A stretch of 64,000 nucleotides of DNA from Magnaporthiopsis rhizophila (GCA_003049465.1 PYSS01000091.1:1786-65785); one strand, 5' to 3'; counted from the first letter of the stretch, positions 30,496-42,776 are shown. Notes: generated from the sequence alone by a model not told the origin. Numbers and translations are program-made.

Positions 30496-33400
30496 GCGCG
30501 CCCGCCTCGCATCGCCATCGTATATCAAGCACGTGCGCGCGCGCGCGCACCTCACATACCGTCATTCTCCTTTGGCGCGTCAGCATTTTCCTGCGGGTTC
30601 TTGGTTACCTTTTTTTCCAATTCACGACGATGAACGACAGTCCATACGACGGCGGCACCCCATTGGCCCTAGCCACCTTTTATAAACCTTATTTTTACCT
30701 GTTTTCAACAGCCGCTCGCCAGCACCGTGGTGCGCCGCCGCCATGAAACAATGATCGGACAGGCCAGGCGGGGTGATCCTTGGATGCGTCGCCCCTTGTC
30801 CTCGGCATGTCTCCCCCTCTTCACTCACAGCAGGGGGATTGGAAACAGAAAAATTCATTGTCTTGCGCACATATTTCTTTTATTTGTTTCCTTTGTCACA
30901 TTTTTGACTTTGCATTTGCGCCGGGCAATGTGTGTCTGGCTTCGACCACCGCTTGCTGCTCGTCATGCTAGCGGTCGGTCAGATCACCATGTGTCGATCC
31001 GATCTGACCCGACCGGCCTCCAGCGCAGGATTCCCTCCCTCCAAGGGGTCTTGGTCAAAACCTTTGTCTTGTTTCCGTCTTCCAGCGACCTTGGTCACAT
31101 TCCTCGTGTCCCTACTGATCGACTCTCCCGCGTCATTCCTCGAGTTGATCTCGGCGAGTGATCTGACCAAGGCATTTCCCCTGGCTGGGGAACCCTCCTT
31201 GTTGCCAACAAACCCTTTTTTTTTTTTTTTTTTTTTTTTTTACCACCCCAGATGCGCACCATAAATGGATCGCTGCAACTTTGCCTCTTTTTTTGGCTCT
31301 TTTTCTTCGAACCATCGTGGGAAACCATCTAACCCCTCCGCCTTTTTTGATACCCCCTTGTCCCAGTCCTTCTCCCTCGCTCTCTCCTCCGCCGCCGCGA
31401 AGCACCCACGCCTTGTCTCTCACAAGTCGCCTCAGCCTTCTGGAAGTCGCTTTGCCCTTTCCGCCACTTCGTCAGTTCGTGCCGGGAAATGGTTGTTGAG
31501 AGGGAAGAAGAAACCTTCTGTTCTACTGTACCCCATTCTGAACTCATTCGATTCTACTTCCCTTCAAATCTTGTCCATTTTCGGGCAATTGTTTCCTTTC
31601 TATTTTTTCTTCTCTGCAATCTAATTGCCCCTCTTTTTTCCTTTGTTGTGCGATACCTGGTTGATTTTTTATTGTGACCGGCTGTCCGCCTGGACAGCCA
31701 TGTCGTGGACGTCGTCTTACGAGGAGGTTCATGTTTTCATTCTCCATAGCAAAATCAAAATACCAGACGTTTTTTTTAAGTCTCGGGACAAAACCGTGCC
31801 CTGTTCCCTGTGTTTGTTGACGTGATTGCCGAACAAGGGCAGGGAAGGAAGGAAGGAAATCCCTCCCTGTCTAGATGATGACGCCTTGCATTCCGTGCCG
31901 ATAGTAATTCTTCCCCTCGGCACGCACGGGGCATCGGCTGGCCAGCCCAGGAGCTGTTTCCTCGCGAGATCGATCGATCGCCCGGCCCCGGCCGAGCGTG
32001 GTGTGGGACGGGCGCTGTAAATTCTCGGTCCCAAAGTGTCCGGCCGCCGGCTGGCTTACTGTGTGGGGTGGTTTCCCGGGCACCGATCGACGGGCTGCCC
32101 TTGCCTTGGCCCGGTGGGTGGACAAATGGCTGACCGGTTTGTGTGTGTCCTTGCCCTTGTCACTGACCCGTCGTGAAATGACGCTTGCTTCAGACCTGAA
32201 TTGCCTTGCCTTTGGCGTTGCTGCGTCTTGGTCCGCCTTCCTTGCTCGGAGAACCCTGGACTGACTGACAGAAGCCTGACTAATCCGGCTTACGTTGGCA
32301 GTTTTGTTCCATGATTCGGCATGCAAGGCAGAGCCGTCCGGTGGAAATACCAGATGTGGCTGTAGGGACATGGCGACGACCAATCCGACCGGTTGCTCGA
32401 ACGTGTTTGGGTGCGGTCCAATAATGGCAGCGCATCTTTAACGGGCTTTTGCCTCATATGAAAGTGCACTCTGCGGCTGGAAAGTGGGTAGGGCATCCTT
32501 TGGGCACCTTTCCGTCCATCCTCGAGGAAAAATACTTGGATCAGCAACGAGCCTGGCAGGAAGGGTTCGGGGACTTGCACCCCTATCACGGTGTGTGCGA
32601 GATACTGGACATTCCTTCCTATTGCTGCGATTCCTGACCATCAAACCTCCCACCACGTCTTCTTCTGCTGCCACCTCTCTTGCGTCTTCCCCCGCACCTT
32701 CCTTAGCCCTTACCTCCTCTTCTGATTTTACTGTGCTTCCTCCTGCGAGATACAGCCCACTCGACAAGACCCGCCGCGAAGTACGTATGCATCCTCGGAA
32801 TCGAATGTAACCGGCCTGCCCTCGACTGCCCCTTAACCTTCGTCTCTCCCGACTCGGACGTACCGCTCCATGAAGCCGCCATTTCATACACCTGAGCCGG
32901 GCCGATATACAAAATAAGACATGATCGTCATCGTCGACTTGGGCGCGTGCCGGCGCGCGAGAAACTCGCCAGTGCCCTGCGGACCTTCTGCCACGCTGGT
33001 GGCAAGACTGTGATCTGTGTCGACACCGCATGCGCGACCTCGACGAGCACAACAACCAGGTCTGTCACCTTCATGCGCGACGCCCGTCGCGGCGCCGGGT
33101 GCGTGCTGGCTAGGATTGATGCCGCAGACGCACGAGAGGATGCTAACAGCCAAGGCTACATATCCCTTTAACGGATCCGCTTCCTATAGCCGGGGCTGTT
33201 TTTGTCCCGGTTCCCGGGCTCGGCATTCGCTCCTTCGCGGCTTTGACACGTGAGAACAGGGCGACAGACGCACGGGGCTCGGGAGCCCACATCGAAAGGC
33301 ATTTCTCCAGTTGCTCCATGACGCTGACTATAATGGACCGTGGCTCTCTCTGTTCCCCTATCCTCGCCACAGACGGTGAGTCTGTTTTAGCCACAAATGC

Positions 33401-34076
33401 CGCCTGACGAGGGAGGTTCCCAGTGTGGCGATTGTTGCTGTTTGTTGGTCCTACTCTTTGAGTCGGCAAGCCGCATTGCGGAAGGTTCGACGAGCGTGAT
33501 ATCGTTTGTTTGCCTCGTATAAGGGTAGTGATTCATCAGGTGGGAAAGACGCACATTCGAGCTCTCTACTTTGGCCCCCTCTGAGGAAGCTAAACGCTAG
33601 GTGGGGCTGCCCATGCTTCCGCGAGATGGGATACTCGGGCGCGCTTGAGTGAAAGGCAATCGACATGTACGTCTGAGGCGGTTACTCGCGCAGTTGAGCC
33701 TCAAATTTATGTTTGTTAGCAAATAGGCTGGGCGTATACATGGGTGGCGGCCTCCGCCTCGGGCTGTGGTGGCGACAAACAAGCACTCTCTTTGCAGATT
33801 GCGTTAGTCTCCCCAGGCACACCAGGCAACGAAGCGGAGACATCCGCCACTCGAGCCACGTTGACCAGCCCTCTCTGGATTTATAACTAGGCTCTATCCT
33901 GGAGGTTGGGGCCCCGAGATCCTGCAGCCAACTCGCAGCCAACCTAAGTCGCCGACCCGGCTAACTCAAGGGAGGGCAATATACCTAGACAATCCGGGTC
34001 CTTCATCAACAGCAGTTTCGTGTTTGGGTTCTATCTCATCCGCATCTCCCAAATATTTTTACTCCTCGCCGCAAAC
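30496..34076. other. Long intergenic region
   Basis: 3.6 kb with no supported gene. Contains an alternating GC run (about 30536-30547) and a T run of about 26 (near 31209-31234). Short ORFs show no family features. Confidence 0.5.
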
Positions 34077-36221
34077 ATGCCGACAGACTCGGACACCAGC
34101 TCCTCGTCCGGCACTGCTAGCAACACACCGCCGAACAGCTCCGTTCCCGCTAGTCTTTGCGACAAGCCTATCAACACCGCTAAGGGTGACTCCTTAGCCG
34201 CAGCAGCTAGCGGCAAGAACACCGAGGATGAAGAACCGGCGAAGCCGCCTCTGGTGTTGCCCGACTGGTTCCTTGCGAGCAACGTTACTCTCTTTGACGA
34301 CATGCTCGGGGCCTCCCCGGGCGTCCGGTTCCTCAGATCGGATGACGGTGGAGGAAAGGAAACCCCATCAAAGATGAGAAGGGCAAGAACAAGGCCGACG
34401 AGTCCGGCGACGTAGCCGACTACGAGCTCCAGCAGGGCGTCTACGACGAGATTCTCGACTTGGTTTCCGTTGTTGTCCAGCCTCCGCCCTCCTCCGCCCC
34501 GAAGCCGGCGACAGCGGTTTGGGCCGAAGCGGCCGCGGTAATCCTCCAATCGCCGAGGCAAGGGTCTCTCCGGTTCCTCGAGCACGTTGCGCGCCGCATC
34601 GGGCCGGATATCCACGTGGATCTGGTCTCGTTCGACTATAAGGACATCGCGGACCTTTCCGTGAACCTCTGGGATGCCGAAGCGGATGGCGAGAGGTAAA
34701 AGTCCGAAGATATGAAACTTACCGAGACGGTCTTCTGCTCTGACCGTCGCGAAGAAGTTAGCACCGCGGCGTTTGAGGCCATTCTCGGAGGCGCACAGCG
34801 CAAGCTCTCTGGGGCTCACGTCGACGAGAAGAAGGACATGGTGCCAAGAGGGACGAGTGAGGACGAGGTCCTGCCGGACACGACCCTAGACAAATCTCCG
34901 GAGTCTGAAGCCGCGGCCGGAAAGAAGGAGCACCAGGCGCCTACAGACAATCTTGCCGATGCCGAAATCCACAAGCCTGGAGCCGGAAAGCTTCAGGTTA
35001 TAGGAGACGAGACACAGGGTCAGAACAGGGAGGCCCAGGGCCAAATGGAAGAGACCCAAGGCAGAAGCGAAAGTGCCCAGGGCAAGGACGAGGAAGCCCC
35101 GGGCAAAAAGGAACAGCAGAAGGTCTCAAGGCCGGCGGAGAGACCCCTTGTAGTCCTTGTTCACCAAGCGTCGGCCTTACCAAAGGAAAAACTTTTCTGT
35201 CGACGTCTCTGCAAGGCCGTCGTCGCCCAGCGGCGTAAGCAACTCGCCATGAACAACAAACATTGCCGACATCGGCAGGCTAACGAGGTCATACTGTGTC
35301 GCAGGGTCTATTTTTATATTGGTCACGGAAATATCGCCGTGCAAATGGAGTGCTACGCCCAGGTGTGTCCAGAATGTCTGGGGAGGGTTGGAGATCAAGC
35401 AATCGACCTGTTTCAACCTCACGCCACGGCATACTAGGCGAGCCCGTGAGGCGCTGGAGAGCCACGCAAAAGAATCCATACTGGTTAACAATTGGCGATG
35501 GGTCTGCCGCGCGATACGCTGCGCTCTCCTGGACGCGGGGCAGGACGCGGTTGCATACGGCCTGCTTTCCGAGGCACTCAAGCAAGGCGAGAGGCGCCGG
35601 CTGCCAGGACCAGCTGAGCGAGGACGCCCGAGAGATCCTCGACAAGTGGAAGAAAAAGGAGACTACCAGCGTCGTGCGCGAGGTCTGCGCGAGGGCCAGG
35701 CGCCCGGGCGTGCCGCCACTCGAAGCAAAGGACGTGTGCGACATCATGGCGCGCACTCAGCGCAATATCAAGCTTCTTAAGGCGCCGCGTAAGGCCGACG
35801 GGTCCTTTGAGGATGAAGGAGGCGCGGGGAAGAAAGAAGAGAAGGAGAAGGAAGAGAAGGAGGAAGAAGAGGAGGAGGAAGAAGAGAAGAAGAATAAGTC
35901 CAAGGTGCAAGAACTTTTAGGCGAAATAAGGGACGGCTGCAGAACTTACGAAAAACAGCTCATGAGCTGCGTCGTAGATATTGGCGAGTACCTACCCTAC
36001 CTACCTGCCTGCCTTCCCACTCACCTCCATCCCGCACCGTTGAAGAAGGGAAACTTCAACGCAGCATCGTTTGGGCTTTGCTAACGCCCCATTTCATAGA
36101 TGCAACCGAGGCGGCTGCCGACGGCATCCGCATCGACCCGGAGACGATAGCGGGCCTGGACCAGATGCTGTCGCTCCGGGTGCGCAAGTCGTACGGGCGT
36201 AGCTACAGCACGAGCACATGA
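34077..36221 (+). pseudogene. Truncated, frameshifted N-terminal half of a fungal AAA-type ATPase gene
   Basis: Starts at the ATG at 34077 (MPTDSDTSSS..). Then LVLPDWFLASNVTLFDDMLG shifts frame near 34355 to DESGDVADYELQQGVYDEIL. An in-frame TAA occurs near 34697 within DGER/KSEDMK. The text then runs on (ETVFCSDRREEVSTAAFEAI) with further frame changes between 35240 and 35620, reaching DAREILDKWKKKETTSVV and IMARTQRNIKLLKA, a Glu/Lys-rich run and, after an apparent intron, DPETIAGLDQMLSL. This layout recalls fungal proteins in which such an N-terminal region precedes an AAA+ domain. No Walker A or B is present: the reading ends at 36221 where the ATPase domain would begin. Family assignment is from memory and less certain than the decay. 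Confidence 0.6.
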
Positions 36222-36295
36222 ACACTGCAGCAGCATCAACTGCTTCTCGCTGACGTCGCAGGCCAAGTAGGGCCCAAATTCAGTTGGGAGAGGAT

Positions 36296-38043
36296 TCAAT
36301 GCTCCTCGTCCCAGAACATGTTTCGTGAGCGACCTGGGCAGTTGGTGATACGCCGTCGGATGTGGTCAGGTATTATCCTTGATGGATCCAGAGCACCCAG
36401 GCTCTCGGCGTTCGTTCCGGCCAGCGTGGCATAGAAAAGCTGTTTCGCCATCAGCTGTCGTATTGCGAACAAGACCGTCTGTAGCACGAGGATGGTCTCA
36501 TTCTTGCTCGGCTTGTCTTTCGCGAGCAGCGTTTGAAACAGACCGTCGAGATCGGAAGGAACCTCGCACAAATGTGCGATGCGTGGCTTCAACCCTGCCC
36601 TCGTCATATACTACGTTCGGCATGGCGATAACGAGCACCACCCACATGCAAACCCAGATGACTTGCCGGGTAGTACGCTTTCAGTCTCGCCATCTGGTTC
36701 GATCAATGTCCCACGGACATACGCAGCAATGTCTTCAACATTTTTCCAGCTTGGGAATCATCCTGCAAATTGCTGCGACGTTCAGCTTTTCGAAATATCC
36801 ACAACGTTTCGCACGTGTAGCTCGCTTCACTCGTCCAGTGCATCCACAAGGAGTAGCGGTTTTGGCTGGCCGTTTGTATCTCGGAGAGCAGAAACCCTTT
36901 TCAATTCCGACTCCCGCCACTCCCACGCTTCCCCATTTATTTCCCGTTTCTTGTAAGAAATGGGAAAGAAGCGTTCAAGCGCGGAAGGTTCTTGGGTGAC
37001 TAGCTGGTGTGCTAGCGAACGTAGCATACCGCAAGGCGTCTTCTCGAGATCGGCGCCTCGTATGTTGAAAAATTATCTTTCTATGATGTACTCCTTGAGA
37101 GTCTGCTGGCAGTGGCCCGAGGTGTGCTTCATCAGTGTCGACTTCCCTGCCCCAGACTTTTCCTTAACCCAGAGCACTCCGTGGTTGTTTGGGAGGTCGA
37201 TGCTGTCGCGCCACCTTCAAAACTCGGCGGTACGAGAAAGTCAATCACAGATCCCGGGGTGGGCAGAGGCGATGTCTGGCCGACGAGCGTCGATATCGGG
37301 GAAGCAGAGGGATCGCATGCGTTCTGTTCCTCATTAGCTTCATGAGCCAAATTATGTCGGGGACGAACAGACTAACTCTGCTCTTTCTCGGTAGCAAAAC
37401 CAGTTGTGTCGTATCAGCACATGTTCAAGTCAAGACTGGATGCTCTTAATAATCTAGCACCCGAAAGTTACATACATTGGGTTCGAGCGGACACCAACTC
37501 CGGGCCCTCGTCGACCATCTTTCGAACCACGCTCCGCACCTGGCGGAAGGCTTGTTCGTCCGGGCTGCCGAATCTATGGATGTTAAAATGCGTGCGTGGC
37601 AACGCGTATTTGTCCGACTTCTCGTTCAAATCGAGGCTTCCTGAAGCCTCGTCGACGAGGATGACAGCTTGTATTGCCTATTAGTTTCGTGATGTTAGTT
37701 AATATACCATACTTGAATGGCATGTCATACGTACCTTGCCGACGTCAGTGCCGAGAAGGTAGCCAACTTTGCTCGCTTTTTGTTCGTAGAAGCATGCCAC
37801 CCTCGGCCTCGGGCTCTTCCGGGCGACACGAAGGCACGTGTCCACCAGATCCATCAGCGGCTCTCCGCCCGCCCGGAAGATACCTAAACTCTCTCCGTAC
37901 ACAGGATTCTCTGCTGCAAAATGCTGCGAAGCTCTCCGCAGAATTTCCCCCTGGGAGAACGAATCGTGGGTGCCGCGGAAGGGCGTGCCGAGAAAGACCA
38001 GGCCTACCGTCGAGTCGTAGATGCCAGGCCGTGGAATCCTCAC
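36296..38043 (-). pseudogene. Decayed NLR-type gene: lipase-like domain plus NACHT
   Basis: Read on the minus strand from 38043: IYDSTVGLVFLGTPFRGTHD and following text resemble the SesB-like esterase domain of fungal NLRs. Then QAVILVDEASGSLDL and FGSPDEQAFRQVRSVVRKM (about 37690-37510). The NACHT follows: WVKEKSGAGKSTLMKHTSGH (Walker A, about 37160-37115) and PKPLLLVDALDE (Walker B, near 36827-36850), then LFQTLLAKDKPSKNETILVL. Breaks include two TGA codons just before the P-loop region (about 37250-37210) and TAA at 37075-37073, besides frame changes. The C-terminal repeat domain is missing: recognisable sequence stops at 36296. Intact relatives act in heterokaryon incompatibility and self/non-self recognition. 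Confidence 0.75.
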
Positions 38044-38621
38044 TCGACGGGCGCATGGGCGCCAGGATGTCCGGTGCTGCGTGCACCATCGTACAGCACC
38101 TGGAGTCCCAGAACACTCTCAGTGATGGGTTGCACCTGGTCCTTCGTCAGCAGGCTTCTGGATGTACGGAGCCGATTTCAAACGAGGCGGACTGACCATT
38201 CTGATCGTGTGGGTGGTGGGATCGCCCTGCGAAGTTTGCAGTCGAACTTCCCATGTTTTAGAGGCTCGCAGTCTTGCCCTCGCCTTCGGTGCGTGTGAGC
38301 GGGGTTGGCTCCCGGGCAGGAAGCAGCAGGAAGCAAGTTGCGACCGAGGTCCTTGGATACCTATTAGAACTAAATCATCGCTCACTCCCACCTGGCGGCG
38401 GCAGCATCAAACCCCCTGCCACACACTCCTAATGCAATACCGCGCCACCACCACCACCGCTGGTTGGACATAAATGACCGGGATGTAGGAAAGGCTGCAT
38501 GCAGGCACCCAACGGCTGAACGTGAGGCTTTCTTGCTGGGGAATGATGAAGGGAAAGGCTGCGCGCAGGGTGTCACTGGCTGAGTGGGGTGCTTTCTGCC
38601 CGACCTCATTATATTCTTTAA
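38044..38621. other. Upstream flank of the NLR remnant
   Basis: May hold further degraded N-terminal sequence of the NLR (an open minus frame runs to 38391), but no motif is convincing. No other gene. Confidence 0.4.
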
Positions 38622-39633
38622 CACACTCACCTCTACAAGGCTCTGCAATATAAGGCAGTTGCCTGCGGAACAGCCACGACGACGAGGGTACCTCCATTCC
38701 CGAAGAAGCAATTATTCTCCGACCTTGACGGCGAAACAGGATGCAACGACCACCTGCCAGGCTGGCCTTGCGTGCCGCCAAGCGACCGCGCCGCTGTGGA
38801 AGAAGTGCTCTACGGGGAATTTTACGCCTCCAACTTGGAAGCGGTCGCGCCGCGCCTGTGGATCATGTCGACGCAGTCCAGCGCCAACGTTAGTCCGCTC
38901 CATCGACAGAAAATCAAGGGGCGCAATATCCTGATCACCGACGACCCCCGTCTGCACCTTGTGTGGATTCACGATCGCATATTCGTCAAGCCGATCCCCA
39001 GGTACCTGCTGTCGCACTGCTTCTGGGAAGGTTTCCTTCCGCGCCAGCCGCCAGTGCCAGATGCCCGGCTGGACCTCACGCCGAGAGCCGCTAAGGGATA
39101 CCTTCGGTCCTACCGATACTTGATTCAGCGCGAGTCCGACTTCCACATGGCCAAGCAGGATCACCCACGGCCCGTCCCCCAGCACGTCGAGTGGCCAGAG
39201 TTTTGCCGCTTCATTTCGAACTTCGACCGCATCCAAAGATGTCGACGTGTCGCCCAGGTACCACTACGGCGAGCTCAGACTGTCGCGGCTCAATTTCTAC
39301 GCGCCGTTCCTCTTCAGGAAGTTCCACTTCCAGCAGCTGCACAGGCAGTACAGCGACTACTTCGCCAGGTTTTACGGGCCCATGCTGTTCGCCTTCGCCG
39401 TGGCGTCGACGGCCCTCAGTTCGATGCAGGTTGTGCTGGCGGCTGGGCAGGTCTCTGCGGCCCAAGAAGAGGTAGTCCTGTGGTCTGTTTGCCGCTGGGC
39501 CGGCAGTGCCGTTTTTGTGGCGACGGCTGTAGTCGCTGTTGGGTTCACGCTGCTCCGGCCGTGGTTGTTCTGTAACGAGTGGGTTTTTGCTATTAAATGC
39601 CGGATCCGGAAGCGGCGAGAGATGGCGTATTAG
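38622..39633 (+). pseudogene. DUF6601-family membrane protein gene with one-base frameshift and no start codon
   Basis: Frame one runs from 38622 with LPGWPC, YASNLEAVAPRLWIMSTQSS, DPRLHLVWIHDRIFVKPIPR and ends its matching part at WPEFCRFISNFDRI. Near 39235 the reading moves one base (an extra C in CGCATCCAAAGAT) and continues DVSPRYHYGELRLSRLNFYA, FHFQQLHRQYSDYFARFYGP and two or three hydrophobic segments to the TAG/TAA region at 39633. This is the fungal DUF6601 pattern (function unknown). In the first frame no ATG precedes the conserved start; the run of ACG codons near 38676-38684 may mark where it was. Sequencing error at one base would explain the frameshift but not the missing start. 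Confidence 0.75.
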
Positions 39634-40100
39634 CTGGATTGCTGAGTGGTGATGGATGGATGATAGACCGAGAAACTCTGCTGCGGGACAGCAGAGATAC
39701 TTGATAGAACTCGGGCTGGGTTATCCTGCTTAATTGGAAGAAAGGGGAGGATGATTTTTTTTTTTTTTGGACAATGTGCCAGGGAACACCGCCGAGCTAA
39801 ACTAAGGCTCTCGCGTCTAGATGGTGATCTGGTTTCTCGACCAACGCACGGTAATTGGTCCGGTCGTGTATCTAAGGCAAGTCTTGGCCATTTTAGCGAC
39901 AGCATCGACAGCATATCGACCTTTCTAGACGCCGTCTTCTGGGACAGGAGAAATGGGCAGACATATCAAGTCCGCCCGTCCCGTTGCGCTTGGAAAGATG
40001 CATCATAATGAGATTTCTTGGACCTCGTCGCTCGTAGAACTCCCCACTGCGTTCTGTAGCCGCCATCGCCATTCTTGACGCAGGAAGCAGCTCGAAAAAA
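39634..40100. other. Intergenic
   Basis: Contains a T run near 39756-39769; nothing else recognised. Confidence 0.6.
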
Positions 40101-40884
40101 ATGGCATCCCGATTCCCCCAGCTTCTCCTTTCAGCCACGCTGCTGACAGGGCTCGTCTCCGCCCAAGTCGGCACCATGTGCAGGAACCAGACGTACGCTT
40201 GCTTATCCTCCGCCGCCTCATTGATCCCTCAAGCCTTCAGAGCTCCTCTCAAGCAAACTGGGTCGGACCTTGTGGCCCCTCTTTCCCCAGGCCATTCCTC
40301 AAATGCGGAGCCAACGTCGCCAAAACAGCCGGAGTCAGATGCGAATCCTACACAGAGTCGTCCCTCAAGACGTCGTGCGTCTGCAGCACGCTGAGCCTCC
40401 ACTATAGGTACGCAAGTAAGCTGAGGCCCCCATGTCATGTTACATGGCTGCTGGCCTCGGTGCTGTGCTGACTGGGAGAAACTCGCGACCGCTACCAAAC
40501 AGCTGTTACACCAATCTCTGACCCTCGGACAACCTCAACGACGTCTACAAGTCCCAGTTCAACAGCATGAAGTGCCCCAACGCCCCGCCGCTCAAGACGG
40601 GTGGTGGTGGTGGCTCATCGCCGACGGCACCCGCGGCCAGCGCAGCCGCGACCACGGGCGGAGCCGCAGGCGGCGGTGCAGGTGCGAGTGCGACGTGCAC
40701 CGATGCCGCGGGTGCCACTGCCCCGACGACGGCAGCTGGCGCGACAGGCAGCGGAGCCGGCGAGGCCGGACAGCATAAGAACGCGGCCGGCGTTGGGATG
40801 CGTGTCGGGGCGGCTGGAGACGCGCTGCTGTCTGCCGGTGGCCTTGTCGGGTTCGGTGTTGCCATCTTGGGGGTCTTTGCCTAA
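40101..40884 (+). CDS. Secreted Cys-containing GPI-type protein, with an in-frame TGA
   Basis: Three exons are readable: 40101-40192, 40291-40407 and 40503-40884, with GT..AG introns (98 and 95 bp; branch GCTGACT in the second). The product has a signal peptide (MASRFPQLLLSATLLTGLVSA), a short Cys-rich domain (MCRNQTPFLKCGANV, GVRCESY, SCVCSTLSLHY, SCYTNL, NSMKCPNAPP), a Gly/Ala/Ser-rich stalk and a hydrophobic GPI-like C-terminus (GGLVGFGVAILGVFA). It looks like a cell-surface protein; it lacks a clear CFEM pattern. Codon 40519-40521 is TGA, in the middle of the Cys-rich domain where Cys would fit. Either the gene is dead, the base is wrong, or the true splicing avoids it. Confidence 0.6.
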
Positions 40885-41083
40885 AGTAACCAAACGCTCT
40901 CCAAAAGGAAATGAGGAATCATCAACCCCGTGAGCGTCGCATTTACCGCAGGCGCTGGGGCGGCCGGTTGGGTGACCGCGGGCAAAAGGCGTCATCAGGA
41001 CAGCTTCTAAAGAGCCACACCCCCGCTCTTACTAACAGAAAATGGCTCCTACACATAGAGGTGGACGTGAGGGATTCAGTAAA

Positions 41084-41506
41084 CTACCTGGGGGTAACGA
41101 GACCCATGCTCATGATCATGGATGAAGTGAATGCGGTTGCTGGAGCACGTGTTGGAGGACAGCCAGAAAAGAGAACCCCGCAGCTCCCCGTCCTGCTTCT
41201 ATGCGCTTGTCGTGCGGAGGGAGTGTTGCTGACTTTGTCCCAGTTCTTTTGCATCCGCAGCAGGCGCTCGTTGCGGTGGATCGCCGGCCTGCGGTGGGGA
41301 TCCTCGTGGTCTTGGGCCCCGAGGGTAATGGTGCTGATGTCGCAGTGGTCATCCTCGCGGGTCTGGGTTGGGATGGCGGCCGTGGTGTAATTGTCAGCCA
41401 GCTCCATAAAGCGCACATGCAACTGCAGGCCGAATTTGCAGGCGTGCCAGAACCAGGATTTGGATTCCAAGGTATAGTTCGGTTTGTAAGCAGTCGCGCC
41501 GTTCAT
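41084..41506 (-). CDS. Hypothetical protein, weakly supported
   Basis: ATG-started ORF of 140 codons (begins MNGATAYKPNYTLESKSWFW). No family recognised and no signal peptide. The first two thirds have protein-like composition; the last third does not. It could be a fragment of a spliced gene or chance. Confidence 0.25.
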   Translation of the reverse strand: MNGATAYKPNYTLESKSWFWHACKFGLQLHVRFMELADNYTTAAIPTQTREDDHCDISTITLGAQDHEDPHRRPAIHRNERLLRMQKNWDKVSNTPSARQAHRSRTGSCGVLFSGCPPTRAPATAFTSSMIMSMGLVTPR

Positions 41507-42531
41507 CGGGGGAGCTAGGCTGTTGCGGTTGGGAGACGAGACGCAATAAGGTGTTGCTGACTCTGGAGTTCCGGGACTAGATTGTGCCGAGGGCGATCTG
41601 GCACGACGTCCTTTCCTCCTCTTCTCATCCTTACGTAGGCGAGAGCGGCCAGATAGACTGGCATCGCCGACGGGCCATTTCGCAGGCCGAGGCGTAGAGT
41701 GAGAGTCGCTTTGGCACCATGGAGACCAAGGCGCAGCCTTTGGACCCCTGTAATGCCAAGAATATCTCCCCTGTGGCCGCGCACTTCGGGGATTTTTTTT
41801 TTCTTTTCGCCAAGCAATCCCGATTTCCCAAGCCGATCAAGACCTGCAATGCAACTGTCGCTTCACACCGGCATGCCATCCGTGATGGATACAGTAGGAT
41901 TAACTACTGGCGGCGATTGCCTTCGCGCAACGACATCCCGCTCGAGAATTGTCCTGAGCCTGTCTGTCGATTGGCGCCCTGAAGGCGCAGCACGGCGATT
42001 GGCTTGACTGTGCGTGCGGCAAATCGTGCTTAGCACGACCCAAGTCATCCGGCAGACGGCTGGGCCGCTCCGCCCGCCAGGTCTCATTGGCTGCACCCAG
42101 ATTCAAGCTACCCTCCGTCCTTCCCGTGCTGAGGTGAGATTTCCATAGAGGAGGAACACAGCCATTCCTTGTGCTCCTTCGCACCGTAGTGTACCGGGGA
42201 ATTTGGTGCTCTACCGCCGCCATTAAGGCCGGCCAAGCTTTGACGGCCCAGCACAAGCGCGATCCTGCAAACAGTAAGGACCGCCGGCCTTGCAGCCATC
42301 GCGTCATGCAAGGGCCCTTTTGCTCGCCCTGACTTTGACGGCTCAGCAACCGCAGCCCCGCGACCCCAATCGAGGTTGCATCGCAGCGTGGGGTCGCCAA
42401 TGATCAACAGGGCGAATGACTGTGCTTGGCGCCGCTGATACCCCTGGTTTACTGTATCAACATCGTGGACTGCGGAAGAGGCATTCCACTTCTGGCAAGA
42501 GCATTTACAAGACAGCAAGCCCCTCGGAACA

Positions 42532-42537
42532 TATATA
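42532..42537 (+). promoter_or_regulatory. TATA box of the 42777 gene
   Basis: CATATATACC about 240 bases before the ATG, preceding a long A/C-rich leader. Confidence 0.5.
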
Positions 42538-42776
42538 CCTCGCACCTCGGACTGACAATCAGACGAGTGAAAACCAGAACATCATCAACACAATCACAAC
42601 AACATCACCGCATCTTCTACACCACCATCGCCACCATAAGCAACACACCACCAACACCACCAACACCAACAACAACAACAACAACACACAAGAAAAACAG
42701 CGCTGCCTAGCCAAGCCCTACCCCTGCTAACACCCTCGCACAACCGCTTACACACACACACACACCAGCTAACAAG

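Larger units (their letters stand above)
40885..42776. other. Intergenic upstream of the helical-repeat secreted protein gene
   Basis: Mostly without support for genes, apart from a weak minus ORF (41084-41506). The last 250 bases are a typical promoter and 5' UTR: a TATA box at 42532 and an A/C-rich CAACACC-type microsatellite (about 42641-42693). Confidence 0.5.
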
